This document shows positions 7,495 through 15,626 of a stretch of 42,944 nt of DNA, in pieces. The DNA comes from TTA-H9 sp002071415 (GTDB lineage: Bacteria; Bacteroidota; Bacteroidia; Bacteroidales; TTA-H9), in assembly GCA_035411425.1 (NCBI GenBank), contig DAONSX010000018.1, forward strand, positions 1 to 42,944. Reading direction: 5' to 3'. The notes beneath the pieces were generated by a model. It was not told the DNA's origin, made no database searches, and was given only the letters and a program-made list of their open reading frames with translations. Position numbers and translations under genes: made by a program. Each line of letters starts with the position of its first letter. The first letter of the stretch is position 1.

Positions 7495-8447
7495 AGTTAT
7501 ACAAATTTCGTAATAAAAATTCATTTAGTGTTAAGAAATTCAATTTTTTTCTTGATGTGTTATTCAAAATATCTTCTACCCGCTTTGTATTTTGATCAGA
7601 GAGGTTTTCAAAAGAGGTTTTTAAAAAAATACTGACGAATAAGTCCGTCTGTATTTTCATTAGCCCCTCCTTCCCATGAATGATAGGGTTTAGCAAAAAA
7701 GAAATCCACTTCCAATTCTGAGCTAATCATTTTATGCTCGACAAACTCTTTTCCGTTATCGGCGGTGATCGTATGAATCTTTCCCTTACTGGGAGACAAT
7801 CGTTCTATGACATTTTGAGCAAGCTCTTTGGCATCCTTGCTATTGAGCTTTTCAATTGCGACATAACTAATTACTCTGTCGTTGATCGTCAACAACGCTC
7901 CCTTGTGATTTTGACCTATCATCGTATTGATTTCCAAGTCGCCCAATCTTTCTTTTCTTTCGACCATCTCTGGCCTTTGACTTATGTCGACCCTCTCTTT
8001 AATAATTCCTCTGCTGTCTTTGGCGTTTCCACGTTTTCGATATCTGCGTCCCTTATGCCTAAGGTGAGTATAAAGATCACCACCTTCTTTTTTATTCTTC
8101 TATACATATTGATAAATTCGTTCATGACTGACACATTCCCTGCCTTCCAATGCAATTCTTCCTGCTATTTGTTCAGGACTGAAATCTTTTACAAGATACC
8201 CATCTACATATTGTTTGACTTCTTCTGTAAAACGTAAATTTTTGCATTTATTCTTCTGCCTTCTTTCGTATTTTCGTTGTGCTAAATCTGCTCTGTATTC
8301 CCTGTTTCGATTATCGCAATTAAGCTTGAGCTCACGTGATACAACCGATTTGTCTTTCCCGATAGCCAACGCTATGTCTTTTTGTTTCCATTCTTGTAGT
8401 ATCATTGCCCAGATTTCGTATCTTTGTTCTACGGTTAAATGTTTCAT
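7493..8447 (-). pseudogene. IS30-family transposase, inactivated
   Basis: The reading frame starts with MKHLTVEQRYEIWAMI and an HTH region with KSVVSRELK, then hits an in-frame TAG at 8100-8102 after YQYV, where relatives have Trp or Tyr. The same frame resumes with KNKKEGGDLYTHLRHKGRR and continues into the DDE domain. GDLEINTMIG has Asn (codon 7926-7928) where the first catalytic Asp is expected; TADNGKEF and ANENTDG supply the other two acidic residues. After GLIRQYF, a T7 run (7623-7629 on the plus strand as A7) shifts the frame. The C terminus (SFENLSDQNTKRVEDILNN) continues in another frame to 7493. Removing one T would restore about 317 residues plus the stop mutation. Confidence 0.9.
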
Positions 8448-8495
8448 CTTTGTAACTTTTTAAGGGGAAGAGACCAAAGAAAAGCATTTATTCCA

Positions 8496-8534
8496 TCAAG
8501 GCAAAGGGGAAATCTTTTTTCTCCTTTGCCTTGA
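8496..8534 (-). terminator. 17-bp hairpin in the transposase leader
   Basis: TCAAGGCAAAGGGGAAA (8496-8512) and TTTCTCCTTTGCCTTGA (8518-8534) pair over 17 positions with one G-T wobble and a 5-nt loop. It lies between the right inverted repeat and the transposase start. No long T-run follows on the minus strand, so it may act by shielding transcription or translation rather than as a classic terminator. Confidence 0.6.
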
Positions 8535-8567
8535 AAAATAATTTCTCTTTATCTTTTATTTCCCCTG

Positions 8568-8594
8568 AAAAAATTGCATTAATTACTTGAATTT
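8568..8594 (-). repeat. IS30 remnant, right inverted repeat
   Basis: Read inwards on the minus strand it begins AAATTCAAGTAATTAATGCA and continues into a T-run. It lies about 120 bp upstream of the transposase start. Confidence 0.75.
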
Positions 8595-8994
8595 ACAAGA
8601 TAAATTCCTTTTTTGAATGACTTATGACCAATTTATCATGCAAAGAATTGAAATTTAATATTTTATCTCATGTTGTAGATATAAACTTATAGAAAAAATA
8701 TTTCTCAATTCTAATAATATCTCCCAATTACAAATGATATACTTATTTATCAAATGCAAGTAAATATCATATTTTGATGGTTGTTTATCAATTAGTTATA
8801 AATATTAGGAAAAATTTTACAATGATCCGACTCAAAATATTTAACCTTATTGCTTGTTTTTTAACCGCACTATGAAGGGTTGGTAACAAATCAAGGCGAT
8901 AAGGTTAATTAAGAATTCAAAACAAAGATTTTTCGATCGAAGCTTTGCGTCAAATGATATGGCGAAGATATTTTATGCTTCCAAAGTATTGAAA
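8595..8994. other. AT-rich gap between the IS remnant and the secreted-protein gene
   Basis: No gene of any length is supported. The sequence is very AT-rich. The one clear structure is the hairpin at 8841-8908. Confidence 0.6.
8841..8908. repeat. 68-nt imperfect hairpin of unknown function
   Basis: TTAACCTTATTGCTTG (8841-8856) pairs with CAAGGCGATAAGGTTAA (8892-8908) through 16 positions, allowing one G-T wobble and one bulged base. Inside, AACC (8863-8866) can pair with GGTT (8778-8781 offset by 100, that is 8878-8881). It lies 87 nt past the stop of the minus-strand secreted-protein gene. It could be a weak terminator, a small mobile palindrome or a structured RNA. Confidence 0.6.
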
Positions 8995-10080
8995 TTATTC
9001 TGTAATCTTTTTTTGCAGCACTTTTTTCCCTTGCTGAATCTTCAAATAATAAACCGGTTGCGGAAGAAGTGTGATGATTCGATCATAATTTCCTGAGAAT
9101 TTTTTCAAGATTTCATGATGAAGTATGCTGCCTTGTTCGTCGAAAACCGATACTTCTATATCTCCTGATTGCTCTGTGGTAAAGCGGAGACGTATTTTAC
9201 CGCGAACCGATTTATTTACGCTGAGTTTGTCGAGGTCTAAGGGTTCTTTGACCTGGGAGGGTTTCAACGCCGAATGGGAGAGTTTGTTCAGATCATCGGA
9301 GTTCAAATCAACCATATACAGGGTTCTGGATTTCGGTTTCCTTTCTGAATATCTCCAGCTTTGCGGAGTTTGGCGGAAGGTACGTAAATCGGCTCTTTGC
9401 CGGGAGCGATTCCACACAATACTATCAATTGTCTTTCTACCATCCTTGAAAATAATAAGAGTATCTACTCGACCATTAGGAGTAGACATGCGAATACATT
9501 CGATTTCCTTGGTCAGGGTATCGCGTCCTACAATCATCTTTCTAATAATTTTAATTGATTTTCCGGCAGTATCCATAACTAAGGAATCATCTCTAAAAGT
9601 TCCGTAAGGACATCCTTGGGGCAAGTGGTGAAAACCATAAGAATGAAAATCAGACAAATGATGTTCTCTAAACTTCCAACCCTTAAGGTCAGGACGAGGG
9701 AATTCAGGCATTTGACGAATGGCTTCGTCTAATTGACGCATTGCCATTTCGAGATGTCGCTTAACTTCCATGAGATTTTCAGGGATAGGGGGAGCTTCTC
9801 TTTGCATAAAATCCCTGAAATCAGAAAGATATTCTTCCATCGGTTCATCATTCCATTCTTCGGCTGGGAAAAGCATGTACAAATTCTCCAATTCGTTCAT
9901 GATTTCTTCCCAGTTTGCCTTATCTGGCAATGACTGAAATTCGGGTGAAAGATTCTGATTTTTAGATGGTGGAGAAAATGGTGGCTGATTCTGTCCAAAT
10001 GCCAGCGAACTAAAGCCTAAAATTAAGCTTAATACGAAAGGAATCATCAGGCAATTTAAAATACGAACTAAAGATTTCAT
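8995..10080 (-). CDS. Secreted protein with type IX sorting-like C-terminal domain
   Basis: This 361-residue protein has a signal peptide (MKSLVRILNCLMIPFVLSLI, cleavage after about residue 29, FGQ). A Glu/Pro-rich region with amphipathic Met/Glu/Leu helices follows at about residues 45-125. Next comes a beta-rich middle section whose family I do not recognise. The last 70 residues (DIEVSVFDEQGSILHHEI, then YYLKIQQGKKVLQKKI) resemble the type A sorting domain of the type IX secretion system. Export to the surface is therefore likely. It is divergent from the sensor kinase gene 134 bp away and may be a regulatory target or ligand partner of it. A -7 box TAATTTTG lies at 10109-10116. Confidence 0.75.
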   Translation of the reverse strand: MKSLVRILNCLMIPFVLSLILGFSSLAFGQNQPPFSPPSKNQNLSPEFQSLPDKANWEEIMNELENLYMLFPAEEWNDEPMEEYLSDFRDFMQREAPPIPENLMEVKRHLEMAMRQLDEAIRQMPEFPRPDLKGWKFREHHLSDFHSYGFHHLPQGCPYGTFRDDSLVMDTAGKSIKIIRKMIVGRDTLTKEIECIRMSTPNGRVDTLIIFKDGRKTIDSIVWNRSRQRADLRTFRQTPQSWRYSERKPKSRTLYMVDLNSDDLNKLSHSALKPSQVKEPLDLDKLSVNKSVRGKIRLRFTTEQSGDIEVSVFDEQGSILHHEILKKFSGNYDRIITLLPQPVYYLKIQQGKKVLQKKITE

Positions 10081-10108
10081 GACATTTTTGTTTTAATTAT
10101 TGAACGAA

Positions 10109-10116
10109 CAAAATTA
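10109..10116 (-). promoter_or_regulatory. -7 box for the secreted-protein gene
   Basis: TAATTTTG on the minus strand, 29 bp upstream of the ATG, fits TAnnTTTG. No TTG occurs at the usual spacing. Confidence 0.4.
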
Positions 10117-10202
10117 CCAAGCTGTTCATAATCATTATGTTAATATGCCGTTAAAGTTTGTTAAAGAAAAGTTAAATAGCCAAATAGGCGGGCAAATCAA
10201 TT

Positions 10203-10210
10203 TAATTTTG
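10203..10210 (+). promoter_or_regulatory. -7 box abutting the sensor kinase start codon
   Basis: TAATTTTG followed by C ends only 4 bp before the ATG at 10215. If used, transcription would begin at or just after the start codon, giving a leaderless message. No convincing -33 TTG is present. Confidence 0.35.
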
Positions 10211-10214
10211 CATT

Positions 10215-12017
10215 ATGAATAAATCAGTTATACGGGTTGTTATTATATTGAGTGGCATTTCGCTGGTAAGCTTGGTGATACTGCAGTTTGTATGGTTCAA
10301 GAATATGCTGCAAATGCGTGAGAACGAGTTCGATAGAGATGTAATGGCAGCCGTTGCCGAAACTGCACGGCGGCTCGAACGCGATCAGACCATGTTTTTT
10401 GTTTCGAACAGACTCAGAATGCAAGCTTTAACCGATACGATCCTTGCCTCAACTCATCCGAAAAATCGTACGGCCACGATCAATAAAACCAGTACAAACA
10501 TGAATTCAATTCTGCCCGATAGTCTTCCTCCTCGTCGAAGGGTTAACCTAAAACATCGTCAATGGGTGGTGCAGCAAAATGCCAGAGGTGAAATAATTGT
10601 TGAAACTGAGAACCAATTGGATACATTAACTTCGATGGATATGTCGGTTTTATTCGATCCCCGTTTCGAACGTATGCTACCTTTCGCCAATCTCTCTGCA
10701 GATGAATATTATAATGCGATCATCAGACGTCAGGAAAGATTTTTTAGAGAACAAAGACAGATGATGGATAAATTCGATTCAGTATTTATGCGTTATCAAG
10801 GGAGAATAATTTCCGATCGTCCCAAACCACGGCCTCAGAAGCTTAATCCAAATCCCGCATTTCAGAAGCAAGTCGAAGATCTTCAATCGCAAACCACTCT
10901 ACTTAGCGATGCGCTTGATCGTCTGATTTTCGAAATAAAACAACTCGAAATGCCTGCTCGTGAACGGCTTGATGTGCCAGCTTCGCATGAAATTTTGAAA
11001 CAAGAATTGAAAAAACACAATATCGATCTACCTTTTGAATATGCCATCTTTGATGAGGAAAGGGATACCCTCGTCCGAAGCCCTCGCTTCAACCCTTTAT
11101 CCAGCACTAAAGTCTATGAGGCTAATCTCTTTACTGATCGTTTTTTCCAATCGGCCGATCATATCGCTTTGTATTTTCCCGATCGCAGCACCCATTTGCT
11201 GCGTTCTATGCTTTGGATTATCACAGGATCGGCGCTTTTTACCCTGATAATAGTTATTACCTTTATCATAAGTATTCTGGTGATTCTGCGTCAGAAAAAA
11301 ATTTCCGATGTTAAATCAGATTTTATTAATAATATGACGCATGAATTTAAAACTCCAATTGCTACGATTTCTCTGGCCGCAGATAGCCTCGTTAACGCAC
11401 GTATTATCAATGATCCCGAAAAGATTCATTATTTCACCCGCGTAATTAAGGAAGAAAGCAAAAGAATGAACACACAGGTTGAAAGCATGCTGCAAATGGC
11501 ACTCCTGGAGAAAAAAGACTTTTCACTTCATCTGCAACCTATGGATGCACACGACTTGATGGCTCAGGCTGTTCAAAATATCTCCATCCAGATTCACAAA
11601 CGAGGAGGTGAGATCCATACCGATTTGCAGGCTACAAATCCGATCGTCGAAGTTGATGAAGTTCATTTCCTGAATGTATTATTCAACCTTTTGGATAATG
11701 CCAACAAATATTCTCCACAATCTCCTCAAATAGAGGTAAATACATGGAATGGCCATCATTCTTTATTCATTTCGGTTAAAGATCATGGAATGGGTATGGA
11801 TAGAGAAACCCGAAATCGTGCCTTCGAAAAATTTTATCGAAAATCTACTGGAAACATTCATAACGTCAAAGGATTTGGATTGGGTTTGAGTTATGTAAAA
11901 GCCATCATAATGGCCTCCGGTGGAAACATACATATACAAAGTGAACCTGGAAACGGTAGCGAATTTATTATCGAACTGCCTCAAATAAACAATGACGATG
12001 AATCAACAATCGATTAA
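10215..12017 (+). CDS. rprX: Sensor histidine kinase, RprX-like
   Basis: This 600-residue inner-membrane kinase has TM1 at about residues 7-28, a long periplasmic part of about 300 residues rich in Arg, Gln and Met, and TM2 at about 333-358. The H-box FINNMTHEFKTPIATIS carries His376. N-box LFNLLDNANKYSP, G1 DHGMGM, F-box FEKFYR and G2 GFGLGLSYV follow. The periplasmic part has no recognised ligand domain. The downstream regulator gene starts 26 nt inside this gene, so the two are translationally coupled. The regulator closely resembles Bacteroides RprY, so this is named by partner and layout; the signal is unknown. Confidence 0.85.
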   Translation: MNKSVIRVVIILSGISLVSLVILQFVWFKNMLQMRENEFDRDVMAAVAETARRLERDQTMFFVSNRLRMQALTDTILASTHPKNRTATINKTSTNMNSILPDSLPPRRRVNLKHRQWVVQQNARGEIIVETENQLDTLTSMDMSVLFDPRFERMLPFANLSADEYYNAIIRRQERFFREQRQMMDKFDSVFMRYQGRIISDRPKPRPQKLNPNPAFQKQVEDLQSQTTLLSDALDRLIFEIKQLEMPARERLDVPASHEILKQELKKHNIDLPFEYAIFDEERDTLVRSPRFNPLSSTKVYEANLFTDRFFQSADHIALYFPDRSTHLLRSMLWIITGSALFTLIIVITFIISILVILRQKKISDVKSDFINNMTHEFKTPIATISLAADSLVNARIINDPEKIHYFTRVIKEESKRMNTQVESMLQMALLEKKDFSLHLQPMDAHDLMAQAVQNISIQIHKRGGEIHTDLQATNPIVEVDEVHFLNVLFNLLDNANKYSPQSPQIEVNTWNGHHSLFISVKDHGMGMDRETRNRAFEKFYRKSTGNIHNVKGFGLGLSYVKAIIMASGGNIHIQSEPGNGSEFIIELPQINNDDESTID

Positions 12018-12699
12018 AATATTTCTGGTTGAAGACGACCTTAACTTTGGAGCTATCCTTAAATCATACCTCGAGCTCAATGATTACGAAGTAATATGGG
12101 TGAACGATGGCAAGGATGCCATGACAGCTTTTTATCAAGGGAAATTCGACATTTGTATTCTCGACGTGATGCTACCCAATATTGACGGTTTTAGCATCGC
12201 AAAGGAAATCAAACATTTTCGCCCCGACATCCCCCTCATCTTTCTTACAGCAAAAACACTTAAAAATGATGTTTTAGAAGGGTTTAAACTGGGCGCCGAC
12301 GATTATATTACAAAACCCTTCGATAGCGATGTTTTACTTTATAAGATAAGAGCCATTCTGAAAAGGCACGGTCAAGTTTCTCAAAAGGAAGAACAGCGAG
12401 AATTCCAGATCGGCGAATATAAATTTGATGCATTTCTGCGAATCATTACCCATAATGACGAAAGCCGCAAGATCAGTCCAAAGGAAGCTGAACTCCTCAA
12501 AATGCTATGTATGAATATGAACGATATCGTTCCTCGTGAACTTGCATTGAAAACAATTTGGGGAGATGACAATTATTTCACAACTCGAAGCATGGATGTG
12601 TTTATTACCAAATTACGCAAGTATCTGAGCAAAGACCCCAATGTAGAGATAGAAAATATCCACGGAACAGGATATAGACTTTTACTGAAAAACTCTTAG
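11992..12699 (+). CDS. rprY: OmpR-family response regulator, RprY-like
   Basis: This 235-residue protein has a receiver domain with acidic pair EDD near residue 14, phospho-acceptor Asp58 in ILDVMLPN, and Lys108 in YITKPF. A winged-helix DNA-binding domain follows (PKEAELLKMLC, LALKTIWGDDNYFTTRSMDV, NIHGTGYRLL). The strings FLTAKTLKNDVLEGFKLGAD and WGDDNYFTTRSMDVFITKLR are close to what I know of RprY of Bacteroides. A second ATG lies two codons in. It overlaps the kinase gene by 26 nt. Its target genes are not identifiable here, but the divergent secreted protein is a candidate. Confidence 0.9.
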   Translation: MTMNQQSIKIFLVEDDLNFGAILKSYLELNDYEVIWVNDGKDAMTAFYQGKFDICILDVMLPNIDGFSIAKEIKHFRPDIPLIFLTAKTLKNDVLEGFKLGADDYITKPFDSDVLLYKIRAILKRHGQVSQKEEQREFQIGEYKFDAFLRIITHNDESRKISPKEAELLKMLCMNMNDIVPRELALKTIWGDDNYFTTRSMDVFITKLRKYLSKDPNVEIENIHGTGYRLLLKNS

Positions 12700-12762
12700 A
12701 GCCCGATATGTTCAGAACTTTTCATGATAAACCTTCGAAATTCCCCAAAAGAAAATTCGAAT

Positions 12763-13728
12763 CTATTTTAATGAATTTATCCCTTTGTACTCGGTGAGAA
12801 ATTGAAGAACATTCTTTTCTATTCTTTCTTCTATATTATCGAGAGAAGTCCTGACAAATTTTTCTCCTGTAATTTTTTCATAAAGTTCGATATACCTTTC
12901 CGACACGCTATTTACAAAATCGTCATCCATATCAGGAACTCGCTGTCCGATCTGACCCATGAACCCTCTTTCCATAAGCCATTCTCTTACGAATTCTTTC
13001 GAAAGCTGCAACTGTGGAAGACCTTTAGCGAAACGTTCTTGGTAACCTTCGGCATAAAAATATCGCGATGAATCGGGAGTATGAACCTCGTCGATCAAGT
13101 AGATTTTGCCATCCCTATTGCCAAACTCATACTTTGTATCCACCAGAATAAGTCCTTTTTGTGCAGCCATTATCGAACCTCGTTCGAAAAGGCGGCGAGT
13201 ATATTCTTCTATCTGTAGATAATCTTCTTCGGGAATTAATCCATTTTGGATGATTTCATTGCGAGTGATGTCCATATCGTGTCCTTCAGTGGCTTTAGTA
13301 GTGGGAGTTATGATAGGCTGTGGAAATGGTTGATGTTCTTTCATGCCTTCGGGCAGAGGAACTCCGCAAATTTGTCGGGCTCCTTTTAGATAAGCTCTCC
13401 ATGAACTTCCTGTCAAATAAGCCCGGATGATCATTTCTACAGGATACGGTTTGCATAAGTAACCTGTAGTAACCATGGGATCGGGGGTGGCAATCTTCCA
13501 ATTGGGAACGATGTCGGACGTGGCATCCAGAAAGTAGGCGGCGATTTGGTTCAAAACCTTTCCCTTGTAAGGTATGGCTCTTGGCAAAACAACGTCGAAG
13601 GCCGAAATCCTATCGGTTGCTATCATCACCAGTAGATCATCCACAAAATAGACATCGCGCACCTTGCCATAATATATTTTTGTTTGTCCGGGGAAGTGGT
13701 AATTCGTTTCAAGAACTGCGTTATACAT
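12763..13728 (-). CDS. purC: Phosphoribosylaminoimidazole-succinocarboxamide synthase
   Basis: SAICAR synthase joins aspartate to CAIR with ATP hydrolysis in de novo purine synthesis. The protein has 321 residues, within the range of the longer bacterial and fungal-like forms (E. coli about 237). Landmarks are KIYYGKVRDVYFVDD (nucleotide loop), ATDRISAFDVVLPRAIPYKG, PVEMIIRAYLTGSSWR and LILVDTKYEFG followed by LIDEVHTPDSSRY. It starts 57 bp downstream of phoH on the same strand, with no promoter or terminator recognised between, so cotranscription is likely. Confidence 0.97.
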   Translation of the reverse strand: MYNAVLETNYHFPGQTKIYYGKVRDVYFVDDLLVMIATDRISAFDVVLPRAIPYKGKVLNQIAAYFLDATSDIVPNWKIATPDPMVTTGYLCKPYPVEMIIRAYLTGSSWRAYLKGARQICGVPLPEGMKEHQPFPQPIITPTTKATEGHDMDITRNEIIQNGLIPEEDYLQIEEYTRRLFERGSIMAAQKGLILVDTKYEFGNRDGKIYLIDEVHTPDSSRYFYAEGYQERFAKGLPQLQLSKEFVREWLMERGFMGQIGQRVPDMDDDFVNSVSERYIELYEKITGEKFVRTSLDNIEERIEKNVLQFLTEYKGINSLK

Positions 13729-13785
13729 ATTTTTTAAAAAAAGTATAATGATGAATTAAAGTGGGGTTTCGTTTTTATTGTTTTT

Positions 13786-14745
13786 TTAATGTTGAGGGTT
13801 ATCACGGCCGTAAGCTTCTATAACATCTTTTACCAGACGGTGTCGGATAATATCGCGTTGGTCAAGAAAGACGAAGTCAATTCCCTGAATGCCTTTGAGG
13901 ATTTGAGTGGCATGAACAAGGCCCGATTTTTGGGATGGAGGAAGGTCGATCTGAGTGATATCGCCAGTAATGATAAATTTGGCACTGCGTCCCATACGCG
14001 TGAGGAACATTTTCAATTGGTTAAGAGTGGCATTTTGTGCTTCATCGAGGATAGCAAAGGCATGGTCGAGGGTACGCCCTCTCATAAAGGCCAGGGGGGC
14101 AACTTCGATGGTTCCATCTTCGAGATAGGTGAGCAATTTCTGCGTGGGGAGCATATCGCGCAGTGCATCGTAAAGTGGCTGAAGATAAGGATCGAGTTTA
14201 TCTTTTAAATCACCGGGGAGGAAGCCAAGATTTTCACCAGCTTCGACGGCAGGACGTGTCAGAACGATTCGCTTTACTTCCCTATTTTTTAAAGCTTTAA
14301 CGGCAAGTGCAACCGCAGTATAGGTTTTTCCCGTGCCTGCCGGCCCAATGGCAAATACCATGTCGTTCTTCTGGCTGCTTTCGACCAGCAATCGCTGATT
14401 GATAGTACGCGCCCTTACCTGTAACCCATGATTTCCATAAACCAAAATATCATTCCCTTCTATCGGCCTAACCTGATTAAACTCTTCTTCTCCTTCGTTG
14501 CTAAAAATCTCGAAAAGATCATTTTCGGTGATTTTGCCAAATTCATCGTAATGTACCAATAAGAGTCCAAAAAGTCGATCGAAAAGATCAATTTGCGATT
14601 TCTCTCCAATAATCTTGATTACATCGCCTCTGGCTATAATTTTCAATTGAGGAAAACGATCTCTTATTAGGTTTAGATACTGGTCGTTAGGACCATATAT
14701 TTCGAGCGGGCTATAAGATTCGATGGAAATGATTCTTTCGTTCAT
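13786..14745 (-). CDS. phoH: PhoH family ATPase (single domain)
   Basis: This 319-residue protein has an N-terminal region of about 110 residues (KH-like in the family) followed by a P-loop ATPase. Walker A is GPAGTGKTYTA near residue 133 and Walker B is FAILDEAQNATLNQ near residue 230. PhoH proteins are implicated in RNA metabolism and phosphate stress, though the activity of this form is poorly defined. It is transcribed towards purC and divergently from the DUF62 gene, a neighbourhood seen in other Bacteroidota. Confidence 0.93.
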   Translation of the reverse strand: MNERIISIESYSPLEIYGPNDQYLNLIRDRFPQLKIIARGDVIKIIGEKSQIDLFDRLFGLLLVHYDEFGKITENDLFEIFSNEGEEEFNQVRPIEGNDILVYGNHGLQVRARTINQRLLVESSQKNDMVFAIGPAGTGKTYTAVALAVKALKNREVKRIVLTRPAVEAGENLGFLPGDLKDKLDPYLQPLYDALRDMLPTQKLLTYLEDGTIEVAPLAFMRGRTLDHAFAILDEAQNATLNQLKMFLTRMGRSAKFIITGDITQIDLPPSQKSGLVHATQILKGIQGIDFVFLDQRDIIRHRLVKDVIEAYGRDNPQH

Positions 14746-14788
14746 TCAGCTTGATTGGGCTACTCTTAAAATATAAAACTGTGATTTT

Positions 14789-14815
14789 TGTAATTTTGGG
14801 ATTTGCAAAATTACA
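14789..14815. promoter_or_regulatory. Face-to-face -7 boxes for phoH and the DUF62 gene
   Basis: TGTAATTTTG (14789-14798) and CAAAATTACA (14806-14815) form a perfect 10-bp inverted repeat with a 7-bp spacer. Each arm holds a TAATTTTG -7 box: 14791-14798 on the plus strand and 14806-14813 on the minus strand. Starts would fall near 14805 (plus) and 14799 (minus), so the two transcripts would overlap at their 5' ends. No perfect -33 TTG stands at either side. The repeat could also be an operator. Confidence 0.5.
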
Positions 14816-14846
14816 GTAAAAAACCACGCATTCACCATAATTTTAA

Positions 14847-15626
14847 ATGTCAATTATAACACTTACAAGCGACTGGGGACTAAAGGATCATTATCTATCA
14901 GTGGTAAAGGCGGCAATCTTAAGTCGCCTGCCCGAGACGATAATTATTGACATCAGTCATCAAATCCCGCCATTCGATTTAAATCAGGCTTCGTTTATCA
15001 TAAGAAATTGTTGGAAGGGTTTTCCCAAAGGTACAGTGCATATTATTGGAATTAACACCGAGGCTGGGATTAAATCGCCACATACCGCAGTGGAAATGGA
15101 AGGGCATTATTTTATCGGTGCGGATAATGGGATTTTCAGCCTGATTTTCGACAAGCAGCCCGAACGCATTATCGAGATCGAAATAGCGCAGGATAGTGAA
15201 TATTTCACTTTTTCGACGAGGGATGTCTTTGTAAAAGCCGCAGTGCATCTATTAAAAGGCAATTCTATTGAAGACCTGGGTATACCTCGAAATAGCCTAA
15301 CACCATGTGCTTCCTTCCAACCTGTTATTACTCAAAATGCTATTACGGGTAAGGTTATTTATGTAGATGTTTATGAAAATGTTTTCACTAACATAAGTCG
15401 TGAAATGTTTCAGCAAGTGATAAAAGGAAGACATTTCCAGATCGAATTGGGGTATATCAAAAATAAGATCAACCGGATTTCCGATTCTTATGGGGATGTT
15501 CCTGAAGGGGAAATTGTAGCTCTATTTTCGAGTACAGGGCTTTTGCAGATTGCCATTAATCATGGAAACGCCTCAGGATTGCTTGGCCTTAGCATTGACG
15601 ACAGCATCAGAATCGTTTTCGAATAA
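14847..15626 (+). CDS. SAM hydroxide adenosyltransferase (DUF62)
   Basis: This 259-residue member of the fluorinase/chlorinase/DUF62 family most likely hydrolyses S-adenosylmethionine to adenosine and methionine. The N-terminal segment LTSDWGLKDHYLSVVKAAIL holds the Asp that binds the ribose. DISHQIPPFDLNQASFI, GADNGIFSLIF, DVFVKAAVHL and IYVDVYENVFTNIS follow, the last within the C-terminal beta-barrel domain. Halogenase activity would need halide-site residues that ordinary housekeeping DUF62 proteins lack; nothing points to it. It is divergent from phoH. Confidence 0.9.
   Translation: MSIITLTSDWGLKDHYLSVVKAAILSRLPETIIIDISHQIPPFDLNQASFIIRNCWKGFPKGTVHIIGINTEAGIKSPHTAVEMEGHYFIGADNGIFSLIFDKQPERIIEIEIAQDSEYFTFSTRDVFVKAAVHLLKGNSIEDLGIPRNSLTPCASFQPVITQNAITGKVIYVDVYENVFTNISREMFQQVIKGRHFQIELGYIKNKINRISDSYGDVPEGEIVALFSSTGLLQIAINHGNASGLLGLSIDDSIRIVFE

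Larger units (their letters stand above)
7469..8593 (-). mobile_element. Decayed IS30-family insertion sequence
   Basis: Imperfect inverted repeats bound the element: 7468-7494 on the left and 8568-8594 on the right match at 22 of 27 positions, with the core AATTCAAGT at the outer edge and ATGCAA inside. The length, about 1.1 kb, fits IS30-family elements such as IS4351. One transposase frame fills the interior, its stop lying inside the left repeat. No clear target duplication is visible. The element is dead: its transposase has a stop, a frameshift and a changed catalytic residue. Confidence 0.82.

Noticed and set aside
7608..8447. Transposase as two overlapping IS3-type ORFs with programmed frameshift
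   Set aside because: The first two blocks are in the same frame separated by a TAG, and motifs are IS30-type; the later frame change is at a homopolymer near the C terminus.
14847..15626. DUF62 protein as a fluorinase or chlorinase
   Set aside because: No halogenation or secondary-metabolism genes nearby and no visible halide-site features; the neighbourhood is housekeeping.
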